Assembly (NCBI RefSeq): GCF_014898055.3
Contig: NW_023603184.1
Coordinates: forward strand, 121,076,615 to 121,140,614
From: Talpa occidentalis
Taxonomy: Eukaryota; Chordata; Mammalia; Eulipotyphla; Talpidae
Length of the DNA: 64,000 nucleotides
Direction: 5' to 3'
Position 1 is the stretch's first letter. Each line of letters starts with the position of its first letter. The notes beneath the pieces are model-generated. The model saw only the letters and a program-made list of their open reading frames with translations, did no database searches and had not been told where the DNA came from. Shown one piece after another: positions 1 to 14,649 of the stretch. Position numbers and translations under genes: made by a program.

Positions 1-420
1 CACTAGCAATTAGCATATATACTCTCTGCTATACCTTTTCTCATGAGTAGCTATCGGGAGGTTCAGCCATATGTGGATCTTCACCTAAGTAAGGTGAGAC
101 TATTAATAGAATAGAAGTCCATCCTTGGCTATGAATGAAATTTATCCCCATATAGTTTATGGCACAGTTACTACAGACTTTAAAGTCCACAGCTCTTCAT
201 TTAAGAACAGGATAGTACGAGATCTTAGGATGTTTCAAGGGACCAAATGTGCCATCTGCAAGAAAATTTTAAGAGAGATGATCCCTGCCTTGAAGTCTAC
301 AGATTTTTAAACGAAGTATCTGAAGAGGGCCTAGAAAACTCACTGAGTAAACAGGAGGGACAGCTCCTGGAACAACTAAGAAATGGATGATGCCACCTTT
401 CTTAGTGCATGGTGTGGGGA
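1..420 (+). other. Unidentified coding-like patch
   Basis: One plus-strand frame (229-384) reads about 50 codons with protein-like composition (DVSRDQMCHLQENFKRDD, later SEEGLENSLSKQEGQLLEQL). The same frame upstream has several stops. I do not recognise the family. It could be a decayed retrocopy, a transposon remnant, or the 3' part of a neighbouring gene. By human synteny MARS2 should lie on this side, but I see no MARS2 sequence. Confidence 0.25.
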
Positions 421-1754
421 AAATGGCACTGCCTTCCCCAAGCTACTATTCCTAAGATCGTGCCTTATGCATGTACCCCTCATTAGCTGACAGATCACTG
501 CTTTGTGGGATTTAACATGAAGATGAAACTTCAAAAACTAGCTTACGATGGACTAATACAGATTGCAGTAATTGTTCTTTTAATTCATTATTCAATAATA
601 ATAATTATGCATTTTACCCTGATTAAAATACTTTAAAAAAGTAAGCTTTAGTTTGGAACACATTACGTAAGGTAATTTCTGTAGTTTGCCATCCTTTGAA
701 TTAGTCTATTAGAATCTATTGGTTAAAAGCTATAAATATTACAAATATAAAATTTCCAGCATGTTATGCATTTTAGGTTAATCACTAAAATAATACAGAA
801 AGAATATTTTTTTTCAATCCAATGAAAAGAAATTCAACAGAAGACAGAAGGAAGAAAAAAAAGGCAAAAATATAATAAAGCCCATAACATGATGGTTGAA
901 ATACAAATATATCAGTGATTGTAAAAAAAAAAAAACTAATATGTTCAATGTTCTGCTAAAATAAACAGCAGTGTTCAGGATTTAAATTTTAAAAAGTTTT
1001 AAAAAAGTTAGCTATGTGAATTTTGAATTCTCACCAGCATAGCTGAGTTCCATTTGCTCTACTATTTACCTGCATTTGGTAATTTTTAGTATTTTCTATT
1101 TTAACTGTTTTCATAGGTATGTAGTAATACATTACTTTTAAATTTAAAAAGGGAAAAGAATTAAACAGCATTGGCAAGTGTAAGGCAAGTTATCTCCTAA
1201 AGTGCTAGTAGGTAGAAATGTAAATAAGAATGGTTTTGGAAAATTCAATTTATATTAAATATTTCTTGAACACTTAAAAAAAAAAAGGTTAGCTATGTGT
1301 AGTTAAATGTATGTTTAAGTACGTAGGTAAACATAACAAACTAAATAGTGATCATACATTAACCAAAAGAAACCATAGTAATATTAATAGGCAATTCATA
1401 TTGAGGGGGGAAGTAATTATTAAAATTAAGTGAGACTATAAAAAGGAATAATGTCCCAAGTAATATTTATAAACTTGTATGAATTAGCAACATAGCCTCA
1501 AAATATACAGAGCTCAAACTGAAAATTGTAAGAAATTTTTTTTTAAAAATGAAAATAATATTCCTCAGTTCAGAGACGATACAATGAAAAAGTAAAAATA
1601 GCACTTCAGTCTTTAATGCTTACCACTGAGGGTCTCTGCGAATTATTTAAAAGGGGAGAATTCCATGGCCACAATTTTGCAAAATTTTCTAATTGTTATT
1701 TCAGTAATAAGTGAAGGGGAAGGGAAATCCAATAGTTGTGTTCCTTATTTTTGT

Positions 1755-1915
1755 CATCTCATTTCCTTTTCCCATCAACTTTGCTAAGTATTCTTTCTCT
1801 GTTTAACTTGAGAAATTGAGGCACAGAGATCAAATAACTTGGCTTAAGGTTATATACACAATTTGTAAAACAGGAGAGACAACTCAAACTTGTCTTGATG
1901 TCAGAGTCACTACCA
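1755..1915 (+). repeat. MIR SINE fragment
   Basis: GAGAAATTGAGGCACAGAGA followed by AATAACTTGGCTTAAGGTTA corresponds to the MIR core. Confidence 0.65.
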
Positions 1916-2061
1916 CACTTAGCACCAACACCAGATCAATCACTGAGGACAGTGTGGGAAAAAAGAAGGTCTAATCAGATCCAAAGATCTGTAGATGGTA
2001 AGTCCAAGAAGGAATCCTTAATTGGAGTACATTAATAAGTGTTTCAAAATAAGGGAATTAG

Positions 2062-2353
2062 GTTTTTTTTTTAAAGATTTCCTGATTTTTTTTTTTTTTT
2101 AAGATTTATTTATTTATACAAGCACTGGGTACAGTCAGAAGCATGGGAGGAAGAGAGAATTCACCAAAGCCAGAGCCTGGAACAGAACAGGCTGACCGGC
2201 AAAGTACACTGCAGAGGGAAAGCAGTGGGCGGCAGTAGAGATCTGCGTGCCATGTGGGACCCTTGCCTGGTGGCTGGGGATTGACCCAGCACTGCAGAGG
2301 CTGCAGGCAGCTTCACAACCCAGCGCTCAACTGCTGCGCCACCAGGGAGGCCC
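2062..2353 (-). mobile_element. tRNA-derived SINE, younger type
   Basis: Minus-strand copy with a double T-rich tail and the GTACCCAGTGCTTG 3' motif. Flanked by the duplication AGGGAATTAG at 2052-2061 and 2354-2363. Confidence 0.85.
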
Positions 2354-5300
2354 AGGGAATTAGTTTTTGATAGCTATATAATTAAACAGATGAGTAGCAA
2401 GACAGAAATTTAGAAAATCATACTTACCTTTATCACAAAATACATTATTTCTTTTTGCTTTCCATCGTTTGCTTTATAGCCTAAACCTGCTTATTGTGTG
2501 CTGGTGTAAAGTATTAAAACTGCTAATAAAAGTATATTCTTTATATTCCTTTCTCCTTAATGTTATTTTGTTTATTTTCAGAGGTGTTCCAAATCCTTGA
2601 ATTCAAAAGTTCTCTATGTTGTCATAAATTCATGTATCCGAGTATTTTGAAATAACATTTTACTAACTGATGCTTTAAATACGCATTTTCTCTAATCATG
2701 AACAGTTTTATTTGAATTATTATAGTAACAGCCAGAGAATTTTATTAGAGGTCACAAGCACTGAAACTTTCATTTTGTACATACAGTTTTAATACAAATG
2801 AAATTGAGACTCATCTATTTACTAACAAAGTTCTATGAATTTACTGAACATTTATTACTGTATTCTTATAGCTTTCCTTACAAACCTGCTGAAACCAGAT
2901 TAAATGCTCTTTTGACTCCAGTTATTACCAAATCAAATACCACCCTGTCAGTTAAAATGCCACATATTGGATAATTCCTAGTAATTATTTCTCACAGGAC
3001 AGTCAAAACTTGTTTTAACTGTGACAGTCAAAACATGTTCTAACTTCCCCAAATTAGAGATTTTACTATGAATCACATAGTCAATGTCCTATTTTAGATT
3101 TTTAATGAACTATAGCTATTATGTTGGACATGGTCTACACCTTGAAGAAGTGTGCTTGAACATAGGCTTTATATATCTCTTAGCAATCATCTAAATTATA
3201 TTTTTAAAAAAGGTATCAAAAGGTATTAAAGTTCTTGTTGACATGAAAGACCAAGAAGACCTATGTTTTTATTTCATACTTTAAATATTTTAGAAGTCTC
3301 TTTAAATTTGAGTTGCAAATAGCTAGCAAGGTATGATGGGTACTTTTCAGTATTTTTGGAATAGTAAATTATAACTTGCTGATAGAATTAGACTGATGCA
3401 TTATAAAAAATACCCTATAAACATTTAAAATATTACCTTTAAAAATCACTTACTGAAAGAATTTGTAAAAGCTTTCAAAAAGCAAAGAATCTTCAATTCA
3501 GGTAAATTTATTACATTAACTTTCTATAAAACTTATTTTATGGAAAGCTCCCTACATTTTTTCAAAGCATAACTTCTTAGTCCTGAGTTCAGTTTCATTT
3601 TATAACTCACACTGGAATGTAATTAAATAAATCAAGTGATAATGAGGAAGAAGCCTATTTTAGTATTATAGGAAAAACTTTACTAAGGTAACTGGAAATA
3701 TGTATGGTTAACTGCATGAAATGTGATGTTGAATTTTCATGCCATTTTAAGATTTTTGAAAGGATTTTTTGCTGAATATAGAGGAAATGTTATTAACATT
3801 CATTATGATTGTCTGATATACAAAAAGTTGTAAATCCTCAAAGTAGAAAGTTTTTTCTTACTAAAATTTTGTCCACATAAAAATCAGCATCTAGAAGGTA
3901 ATTAATTCAAAACAATTTTTAAATAAAACATTCTTGGATGTAGGTGATGTCATAAAATTCGTTTTCTAGCCTAAGGGAGAGTATATGTCACTTCCCTTCC
4001 TTTTTCCATAATCCATGGTGACTGTCTAAAATGGTGGGGCTATCACCTCTAGGGCATAAAAATAATATATAACTATAGCTAAGTGTAAAGATTAGGAAAT
4101 TAACCAGATGTTAGAGAAAAAAATAGTTACAACTTACTGCTTAACATTGAGAGTAGGGAGAAGAGGAATAGCTAAGTACAATGATGTTATCAAAAGATGT
4201 TCAGATAGTCAATAGGTGAAGGTAGTTAAATCTGACCTCAAGTGTTTTTAAAATAAGCCATTCTCTAAAGAGACGTATCGAGGGCACAGGCATAAGAATC
4301 TATTTGATAAAGAGGATTTTTGTTGAGTTTATTTCATTTTCCCTTTGGTATAGATATTAGGGTAGTAAATGCATTACTTTAATTGAAAGCTATTCTCATA
4401 TGTAGTTGGAGATAGTCTGAATAAAATAAACCTGAAGTTAACTTTGCTAGTCAGTATTTGGGTATTTAAGATAGGGCAGGAAAAATTTACATGTATTAGT
4501 ATCTTTTGAAAATATTTTCATAATAGGTCAAACACTAGTAAATATTTTTGGAAGTTGATGTGTTGTAAAAATGTATTCAGTGGATATTGTATAGCTTTCT
4601 TTGATACCAAAGTTAGACATGTTAAAAACAAATATTCTAAATATGATTAGCAAGAAACACATTGGAAGTATTAAAAATCATCTCATTTTAATGTATGGTT
4701 TAAAATTATTATTCTTTAGATGTTTTTTCCAAAACCACAAAGAAAAAAAAGATATGCTTTTTAAAAAATCATTACACATTTTCTTTTTCTTTGATTGGTT
4801 GCTTGAGAACTGTGTGAGGCTAAGACTATTTATTATTAAATATTAACTTGCAAAAAGGACCTTAATAGTTAAAGACTACAATGATCTTTTATACTTATTA
4901 AAGCTGTTTTTGCTATCATGGATATGTCGCATCAATCTATAAAATAAGAACAAAATATCACAACTTAAGCAGAACAGGTTTTTTTGTACATCAGTGAATT
5001 TTCATGCCATCTCCATTTTTCTTTACTTTTTGTCTGGAGAAAAAAAAATGAAAAACACTTAAACTGTAAATTGTTTTGGAGCTAAATGGAATTACTTTTG
5101 GACTTCTGAAAATCTGTAAAAGTTTTAGAACAAAAATGTGTTGGTATATACTGAATAAGCCTGACTAATAAATACAGCATTAAAATGTATACTGAAAACA
5201 TCAGACAAGCAGATTATTTAAATAGATTGTTTCATGATATTTTTGACTAGCCTTCTAATTACAGAATACTGGACATTAACACACAGCTTGTTATATTCAA

Positions 5301-7534
5301 AATAAATGTAGCAAAATAAAATATTCTCAATAGATGAAGTGGCCTTAGGATGTGCTAGAATATTCTGTACTATGACTATGCTATTACATTTTTTCCCTCA
5401 ATCTAAATATTTTAGCCTGAAAATATGGTGATATAGCCAATAAATATATACATAAGTGGATAATTCATTATCCTTTATGGGACGGGATAAAAAATTAATT
5501 TAAATTGTAATAGGGTGATCATCTTCCTAATACAAGGCTTTGATATATAATTCTTATTTTTCAACAGAAGTACAAACTAACTTTGGTTTATGGAATATTC
5601 ATGAAATTAAAATTCATGAATTAAAATTAATTCACAAATTAAAATTTGTGCTAGAATTGCACAAATTTCTATAAATGCTAGAATAAAGTTCCTTTTAGTC
5701 AGTTTAAATATTGGTATTTATATACTGTATTTTCACTTCTATTATTAATCCAATCTACTATAAAAGGAATATAACATTTTTATAGAAGAAAGTTGGAATA
5801 TATATTAACAGGAAGGATTTAAAGTTAGCATGACCATTTTTTAATTTTGAAAAATAGTATGGCAGTTTTTAATTATAAAATAATTTTTGTAAGAGTAGAT
5901 AATCATAGCGTCTCTATATTAAAGATAAAATATGTTATAGGTAAGTTTTATTCAGTCAAGATTAATGTTTTGAAAACCTAGCAACTTGACAAAATAAGAC
6001 CTAAATGAAAGATAAAAAGGGGTATTAGTAAGTGTTGCTGTGTTAAAGGAAGAAACCTGTATTGAATCTGACATGATATGCAGTAAATGCTTATAAGAGC
6101 CCTAATATTTCATGTATGAATGACAGGGCCAGAAATAGATTTGGAGATACCTTTAAGTATATTTAAGAATGGTGTCAACTTTAAACATAGTAGTTGGCAT
6201 AAAATAAATAGTTGATTGTGATACAACATTTTTTATGTTTTATATAAACAATTTTTATATGTATTAATATCTACCAAAATTTCTAATGTAAACCTGGAGT
6301 TTGAAATATCTTATCAAAAACATTAATACAAGCAAAATATATACAAACCTAAATCCACTGAAAACAAAATAATGTGGAAGTTAGAATTTTCTACACTAAA
6401 ACAGTAGTGTAGAAACAGTATTTTTCTCCCTAAAACAGTATTTTTAGGAATTTATTGTAAACAGTCTGTTGTGTATATTCTGTATATGCCATGGCTGTCT
6501 ATAAATATGACACACCTGAAATCAAACTGGAAAACCCAAATATCAAAGATGTTTTTAAGTGGCTGGATATGACATTGTCATATTGATAAGATATCCAGAT
6601 GATGACCAAAATTTTAAAACTTTATCAAGATATTGGTTGTTTTATAAATATTACCTATGTTCTATTTGTTACACACTATAAGTCTATGTTACTTAAGTGT
6701 GTGTGAGTAAAGGAAACCATGCTTTTATCCTGCATCTCCGATGTTCTGGCTGTTAAGACTTTTTTAATTTCCTTAAAAGGCAAAAACATTTAATTGTAAG
6801 CACATCCAACACCCTCATATTTGTTATCAGACCACACATGGCCTAGTTTTCTATTATTGGATAAAATAGTTTTCTAAAACTCTACTTAACAGAATCAGTA
6901 GAGGAAGGTAGAGTAAGAATTGAATCCTCTGCTCTGAAATCTTTCCTAGGATGAAAAGTGTGGACTTCGAGAATATCGAGGTTTCAAACCTATAGATGAC
7001 GGTTGAGAAAAGCCTCTTCTCACAGAATGTAACCTTGGTTCCTATTAAGAGATTTAAAGAAAATTAGGGTTTTAATGCACTTTAAATGGCTCTTATAATT
7101 ACTTAAGGGAAAGATTTTAAAAATAAGATTAACTCGGTCTGGATTCTGAGAAGGTGTGCTTTGGGAAATTCTCATTAGAAAGAGTAGGTTATTATATAAC
7201 CTGTTTCCACATAGATACCAAAATTAGAGTTAGGTCCTGTGACTGAGGAAGCAACTACCCAGAGAAAATAAGTGAATTATTAATAGATTTTCATATTAAT
7301 AGAGTAACATTTTATCCTACTGTTAAGCATCTGGTATACAGACTGTTCAATAAATGATTTTATTTGATCCTTTGCCAAACATCGCATTGTTAGAGATACT
7401 GTTTTGCTCAAGATACTTGAAAACAGGAAAATTGAAGCTAAGGTATCAATAATGACTACTTATCTACTTCAGAAATTAGTGTTTAGCTAAATCCTTCTTT
7501 TCCTGAAAATCTCATCATTTGCTCTACCTGCTTT

Positions 7535-7829
7535 TTTTTTTTTTTTTTTTAAGATTTATTTATGTATACAAGAGCTGGGGTTACAGGCCAGAGTTGCGGG
7601 GAGGGGTGTGTGTGTGAGAGGATTCACCAGAGACAGAGTGGGGAACAGAACAGGCAGACTGACTGAAATACACTGCTGAGGGGAGCAGTGGGTGAGATAG
7701 GAGAGATAGGAATGGTCTGCCTTGCCATCTGGGTTGCTCCCTGGCCAGCCTGGGATCAAACTCATGCTGCAGAGGCTGTGGATTGCTTCATAGTGTGATG
7801 CTTAACCCCTTGTGCCACCAAGGAGGCCC
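7535..7829 (-). mobile_element. tRNA-derived SINE, older type
   Basis: Long T tract, then the reverse complement of the TGTACCCCAGCTCTTGTATG end; head at the high side. Target duplication TGCTCTACCTGCTT on both sides. Confidence 0.85.
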
Positions 7830-10493
7830 TGCTCTACCTGCTTTAAATTATTTGAGTTTGAAGTCGTGAAGATATGCAAGCATCAAGTAGCCTGAGTTTA
7901 TCTTACAAAGCTAAATTAAACTTTGGAAGTAGCACTTAAGCCAAATCAATTACCCATCCTGAATATGACAACAGAAATGTAACACCAGGTATCTTAGTAG
8001 TTCTTCTGAAAACTAGCAACTTAAAAATAGTTAAAGGAAATGAACTAAAAACTTGTAAGATATAAAGCAAAATATTCTGAGGAGGATGGTTGTTCATATA
8101 CTGTTACATTTTTCATAATTTGGGCTATATGCCACTTTCTTGACTACCAAGACTTTGATCATGTCTACTAACAATGAAACAACTTGCAAGTGTGAGAAAA
8201 GGCAACCATCAGCGTTAAGTCTTAGGAAAAATGAGTAATTTTTTCTTTGGCATATCAGACCTAGAGGCCTATAGGATTAAAAATGTGTTATTACAGAGAA
8301 TAATTCACCTTACTTCAAGATACTTTATGAAGTTATAAAATAGTCTTCTAATTAGAAAAGAACTATTTATGAAGTACTGTAAAATAATTTAAAGGTATTG
8401 AAATCAGTGTGAAAAAATTGACTTCAATGACATGAGACTATATAGTACCTTTTGAGGTAAGGAGATTTCACTAGGCAATTATGATAATGATTCACTAATC
8501 TTGGAGCCACGCACATTTATATCAGTTTAAAAAGTGGCAAGACTCTAGTACTTGTCATTAGGATATAAGAAAAGAACTAGAGTAAACCTTTCCCTAAATA
8601 ACAAACACTACATGGAGTGTCCACATAAAGATTGATAAATGTCTATATTGTAGTTATTCACAACAAAAGTAGAAAGATGAAAAACAACTGAATGTTCGTT
8701 TGTTTTTATTGGCGAACTTCATGCTCTCAAAAACATGGGGAAATGTGCATGGTCACAATATATAATGAGTAGATGCCATACCCTTTAGATATCTTTTTCT
8801 ACAGAGGGATTAAAGTTATTCTGGGATAATTTAGAGGGGTTTTCTTCTCACCTGGTGTTCTTAAACTTCCTTGAATGCTGACTTATATAATACTTTAAAA
8901 GGAAATTTTTGATTAACAATCTAAAAATTGAGTTCTAGGGTACTTCTGTTTGCACTATTTTAGTTTAGGAAACTGGTTAATTCTCAGTTCACCTGGTAAA
9001 AGCATGATTAAACAGTTAATCACATTTATTTTAGAATTGAAATGTTTTTCTGATCCAGACTCCCAGATACTGGATTGAAACAGACACTGTGAGTCAAAAA
9101 TTTAATTTATATGAGATTTAATTTTAGTGATTCAATGAAAGTTGGTTTGTAACTCTTGGATGGGACTAAAATTACTTCTTAAAAGAACTGTATTCTCCAA
9201 GGATCTTATACTGTCATTTCTCCACCTCCTTCCTATAAAAGCATTTGCTTCTTTGCAGATGACAATTTATTAGTAATCATAGGTTTTGGGTTCTAGTACT
9301 AAATAGTAATGTCATTTGGGCCATTCTCTTAACCTTTCTAAGCCTCACTTCTCTTATAAAAAGTTGCCCGATTAGTTCACAAAAACATTGAGTGGAAAAC
9401 AAAAAAATGAGGCAATGTATTTGAAGTGCTCATTAATTTAAGGTATTATTCTTACACTTGAAAATATAGTAAGCAAAAACATGATATTATAAGTATGATT
9501 TTATAGATTACCATCAACAACAAAGTTAATACTATTTTTGTAAGGAATTATTATCATGGACTTTAAATAATCTGCAGTGACGTACCAAATTTTTCTTTAG
9601 AATGGCCTAGTAATTATACAGCAAATTTAGTTACAAATGTTAAGTTACTAATATTTTCAGACTAATATCTTTAAACTTGTTGATGCTATAGTCCTTAAGT
9701 CACATGAATCTTATGATTTCATGACTATAACATAGGGGAACAGGCTTATACCTAGACATAATTCAATTTATTTAAATGGTTTTTATCAAGGTCTGAATCA
9801 AAGCTTCAGGATTAAAATAACAGAGGAATTCAGGTCTATTTTGCATGAATCAATCCCTTTGATACTATACTCTTTGATTCCAGTTTAATGTTACCACATT
9901 CATTTTGCAATATATCAGTAGTTTCATCTACATTGCAGTCTTCTTGAAACAGTCTAGGTTTGTGCCTAATAAAATTTCATTTTTGAAAAATAATCTTTGA
10001 ATAGCACTATGTTGGTCAATAAGTATGTATTTCAAAAATTATATTTTAATTATTTTTGGTATACCTTTCACCTTACATGTCTTGTTTTGAATGATAAATA
10101 TATCACTTCTGCATTTAGTAAGAAGTTGCAGCACATATCAGTAAAGAACTTTCTGACTACTATGAAAAGTGAAAAATATCAGAGGAACTTGTCCATAAGT
10201 AAAATATCCTGCATTTTTATAAAGATAATCAAGTCAAGTCTTTCTGTTGTTCAATGAAGGTAGGAGTGAGATTCAAGAGGAAATGTATGCTGGAAAACAA
10301 GAACTTCTAAATCTGAATCCATGTAATCATATATTTCAGAGAAGGTTAAGCTATAATTCATACTGGAATTCGGTAAGTCTCTGAGAATGTAATTATCTCA
10401 GAAAAGATGTTACATTCTTATCCATGACCCTCTTGAGACTGACACTAATTACAAGCTTGTCTTACTAAAATAGAACAAATGGTACTTTATTAA

Positions 10494-10777
10494 TTTTTAA
10501 ACCTTTTGTTTAAAAAGATTTATTTATTTACTTATGCATACAAGAACTGGGGTCTAGGCCAAAGGAGTGGGGAATGAGAGGACTTACCAGAGACAGAATG
10601 GGGAGCAGAACAGGTAGATCCACTGAAACACAGAGCTGAGTGGAGCAGCAGCAAGACAGGAGGCAAGAGGAGAGGTATGCTGTGCTTAGTTGCCTAGCCA
10701 GGATGGAAATCAGGTCACAGTGGCTGGTGATAGCTTGATAGCGCTGAGACTTAACCCCTGTGCCACCAGAGAGGCCC
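10494..10777 (-). mobile_element. tRNA-derived SINE, older type, diverged
   Basis: Diverged older-type copy. The duplication CAAATGGTACTTTATTAA (one mismatch) is at 10476-10493 and 10778-10795. Confidence 0.8.
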
Positions 10778-10893
10778 CAAATAGTACTTTATTAAGAACA
10801 GAAACAAGATTCTTTTGAAAATGTATGACCTAAGATTTAATGATGCCAATGAGAACTATATTATTGATTACTTTTACTTACAGATGTTTAAGA

Positions 10894-11443
10894 TGCTTTT
10901 TTTTTTTTTTTAAATTTATTTATTTGGGCCTTCCTGGTGGTGCAGCAGTTGAGCGCTGGGCTGCGAAGCTACCCACAGCCTCTGCAGCACCGTTTCGATC
11001 CCTGGCCACCAGCGAGGGTCCCACATGGTGCAGCAGACCTCTCCTGCTGTGCCCGCTTCACCTCTCAGCAGTGTACTTGGTCAGTCTGCCTGCTCTGTTC
11101 CCCACTCTGGCTCTGGTGAATCCTCTCACTCCCTGCAACTCTGGCCTATACCCCAGTGCTGTATGCATAAATAAATTTTTTTAAAAGATTTATTTACCCA
11201 CCCATACAAGCACTGGGTACAGTCAGAAGTGCGGGAGGGTGAGAGAATTCACCAGAGCCAGAGCGGGGAGCAGAACAGGCAGACTGACCGAAGTACACTG
11301 GTGAGGGGAGCAGCGGGTGGGTCAGGAGAGGTCTGCTGTCCATGTGGGTTGCTCCCTGGCTGGCCGGGAATCGAACTCATGCTGCAGTGGCTGCAGACAG
11401 CTTCATAGGTTGCATCTTAACCCTTGCGCCACCAGGGAGGCCC
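10894..11443 (-). mobile_element. tRNA-derived SINE, split by nested copy
   Basis: Poly-T at 10894-10925 and body at 11188-11443. Its head is older-type (GGGTTAAGATGCAACC), while its 3' part is younger-type. The flank TAAGATGCTT/TAAGACGCTT looks like its target duplication. Confidence 0.75.
10926..11187 (+). mobile_element. tRNA-derived SINE, nested in another SINE
   Basis: Plus-strand copy whose head is younger-type (GAGCGCTGGGCTGCGAAG) but whose tail is older-type (TATACCCCAGTGCTGTATG). It sits in the tail of the minus-strand copy 10894-11443. Confidence 0.8.
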
Positions 11444-14380
11444 CTAAGACGCTTACTTTTAGGTATAGATGTTTAAGATGTTTGATTTGAGGGATGTTTA
11501 ATAAAGAAAGCAAACTAAGTGGGTGATTCATAAGAAGTGATGATATTTAGAATGAATTTTGGATATTTTCTCAAATATTTAGAGGATAATAAGGAAAGCT
11601 GAATTTTCTGTAGTGTGTGTATAAAGTTTAAGCAAAGGTTATGATGACTTAGGAAGTATTTTCAAGTAGCAAATGAGTAGATTAAATGAGTCATACAATG
11701 TTAAATTTATAGTCTAAACCAGAATTTTTAAAAGAATTTTTAATTTAAAAAATGCAGATTTGCTGAAGTGTAATACAAAATGTCCATATTTCATTACTAT
11801 CTAGGGTTGAACTGTGAAATCCTTTGAGGAAATGGGATAACCTTTTGAAATCAAGAATAAGACATAGACATATATAAAACCATGTGTATTAACTAACATT
11901 CTTTCTAGTTTCATCTGCCCTTTAGGAATTAGATACAAAGGTAACTCTGCTTAATTAAAAAATTGCTTTTTATAGTATTTATAATATAGAAAGCAAAAGA
12001 AATTGAGTATTAAAATGTAACATTCTAAGTTCAAACAAAAGCTATCCATGTTCTCTCTTTCCTCCTTCTCCTCTCCACTTTGAAAATGTTTACTCTGTTA
12101 TTATGAACCATTGTAAAACACATGGAGATTTTAGAGTACCAATGTATTCAGAAATAGAAGGAAAGAAGCTGTGAAAACCAAGAACACGCTCTTAAGTATG
12201 ATTTAGCTGTGTTTAAGTTAGATTCCTTAAAGCAAAACATTGCCTGAATATTTTCATGTTAATTGGATTTAGTTTTTTTGTTTAATAGGTTATCTCCTTA
12301 ATCTTATTTTTAGACAAGGAAAGATCCTTTTTCTATTGCTTTTATTCCCTAAATCTAGAATTCGAGTTACTGTTATTAGGTATTTAGCCCAATGTAGACA
12401 TCTTTTTGTGGGAAATACCCTGTGAATTTAATACCACTGATAATATGGTTAGAAGTAGGCAAAACTCTTGTAAAATTAAGTATGCTTGATTGTACTTCTA
12501 GCTTAAAGCAATATTTCAATGTTAAAACTGAGATTACAGTACATAAATAATATATACATAGTAAATATTCTTCAGCCCTATCTTTTTCAGTCAAAAAATG
12601 TTAACAGAATTCTGTGGATAAGACTCAGGTTATATGAAAATATGGATAAAGGCTATCCAAAACAGAAAATAGTGTCTTCAGAATGGTAATAACCAGAAGG
12701 GGGGAATTCTAGATGGAATTTGGTCTTTCTCATCAGCACACTTGATTTTTAAAAATTGATCCAAACAATAAGGGTATGTTACTTTTAGAAAAAGCTGGAA
12801 AGGAGAATTTTAGGTTGAATAGGTAGGAAATTCTTTTCAGATTGAAAGAGGACAAATGGTAGGCTTAGGAAATTAATGGGACAGGAAGAGTACAACTTGA
12901 TTTTTAGTGTGGACTATTCTAAATGGACAACTGCTTTTAAAAGCATTGAAACCTATTAGAGATCTATAGAAAATGCCATAAAATTTGTCACTGGTAAGTA
13001 ATGGGAGGAAAATAAATGCTAAGAACTTTGAAGCAGTTACTTTGAAGTCTTTACAATTCAGAGAAAAAATTTTACTCTCCTCATAAAACAAAATAACAAT
13101 CAAAAAAACTATCATGGCTTCAAAGCATTATTCCCTCCCCCGGGGCGGGGGGAGGGTTTGGGCTTTCAGAGATATATCTTATTCACTGCTTTCCACAAAG
13201 AAGGAAATGAAAGAAGTGTCTAGTCAAAGGGCTTTCTTAATAACAATTCTCTCTACCCGTGGCACACTGGAATCTAATAGATACATCCCATATAAATGTG
13301 AGGATCTAGGGCCCACCAACTTTCCTCTGATGAGGAACAAAAACCCGTAAGTTAAATACTCTTTGCAGGGGAGGAAGGGAAGGGCTTTATCCCTCAAATA
13401 GAGGGTCAACTTGTCACATCTGTTTTCCAAAAGTACAAGATGTTTATGACTCATATTCCCTGTAAAGAAACACTAGATGACAATTACTCATGGGTATACA
13501 TCTTGATACAAATACAAAATGGAGATTAATATACTAGCTTCATTTAGAAATTATGAAACAAAATATTAGTAAGTAAATATTGACTAAACTAAGAAATTAT
13601 TCAAATGAGGAAAACTGATAACTCCACAGATGGAAACATTTAAAATTACATGTTTTAAGATCAATAAAATGTTTTAATGATTTTCTGTCCTGCTACTATA
13701 TATCTTCACTATAATACAATCAGGCTTGGCATTATATTAGCTGATATTATTTAAGTAACATGGCTAAAAAGAATAAAACTGGAAATCTTTAAATCTGCCG
13801 GTTCACTAGTTTGAAATCTGTCTGGCATTTTCCATCTGCAGATACTGACAGATTAGAGAGTAGGGTAAAAACAAGATAATCATGAAACTAGTATTTAGAA
13901 AAATGAAGGAGAACTATGTCACATGAAAAAGAGAAAAAAGTAATGATGTGAAATAAAACAAGTGATCTAGGAATGACACTTATTTGTGAGAGGAACCAGG
14001 AGAATGCAGAAAATGTTAGCAAGTTCATGCAGTATGTAAAAGCACAAAGACAAATGCATATAACTGGTCCAATAGACAGCAGCCACTGTAGTTGCAGTCA
14101 ATGGCATTCAAATTGGAAGGACAGAAGCTGATATATTTTCAATAATTTATGCACAGAAATGAAAATGCTGAATATAGGTGAAAGAAACAGAACCAATTAT
14201 GAATTTTTATATTCTTTGGGTAAAGTTTTACCCTTTTTCTTTTTTAAGTCTATAGAGATTTTAGAATAAATTTGTAGTCAAAGTATAGATTTAGGGACCA
14301 ACAATTTACTACTAACAGGGCATCTATCAAAGTTGGATTGGATGCTCTCCTAAAGTCTTAGCGACTTCTTTGGATTCTGT

Positions 14381-14649
14381 TCCCCGCCCCCCCCAAAATT
14401 TATTCATTCATATAAGAGTTGGGGTACAGGCCAGAGATGCGGGGGGTAAAAGGATTCACCAGAGACAGAGTGGGGAACAGAACAGGCTGACTGACTGAAA
14501 TACACTGCTGAGGGGAGCAGCGGGTGAGACAGGAGAGGTCTGCTGTGCCATGTGGGTCACCTCCCTGGCCGGGGATTGAACTCACGCTGCAGTGTTTGCG
14601 GATTGCTTCATAGATTGAGTCCTAACCCCTTGCGCCACCAGAAAGGCCC
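14381..14649 (-). mobile_element. tRNA-derived SINE, older type
   Basis: Flanked by TGGATTCTGT at 14371-14380 and 14650-14659. The usual T tract at the tail is replaced by a C-run (14390-14394). Confidence 0.82.
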
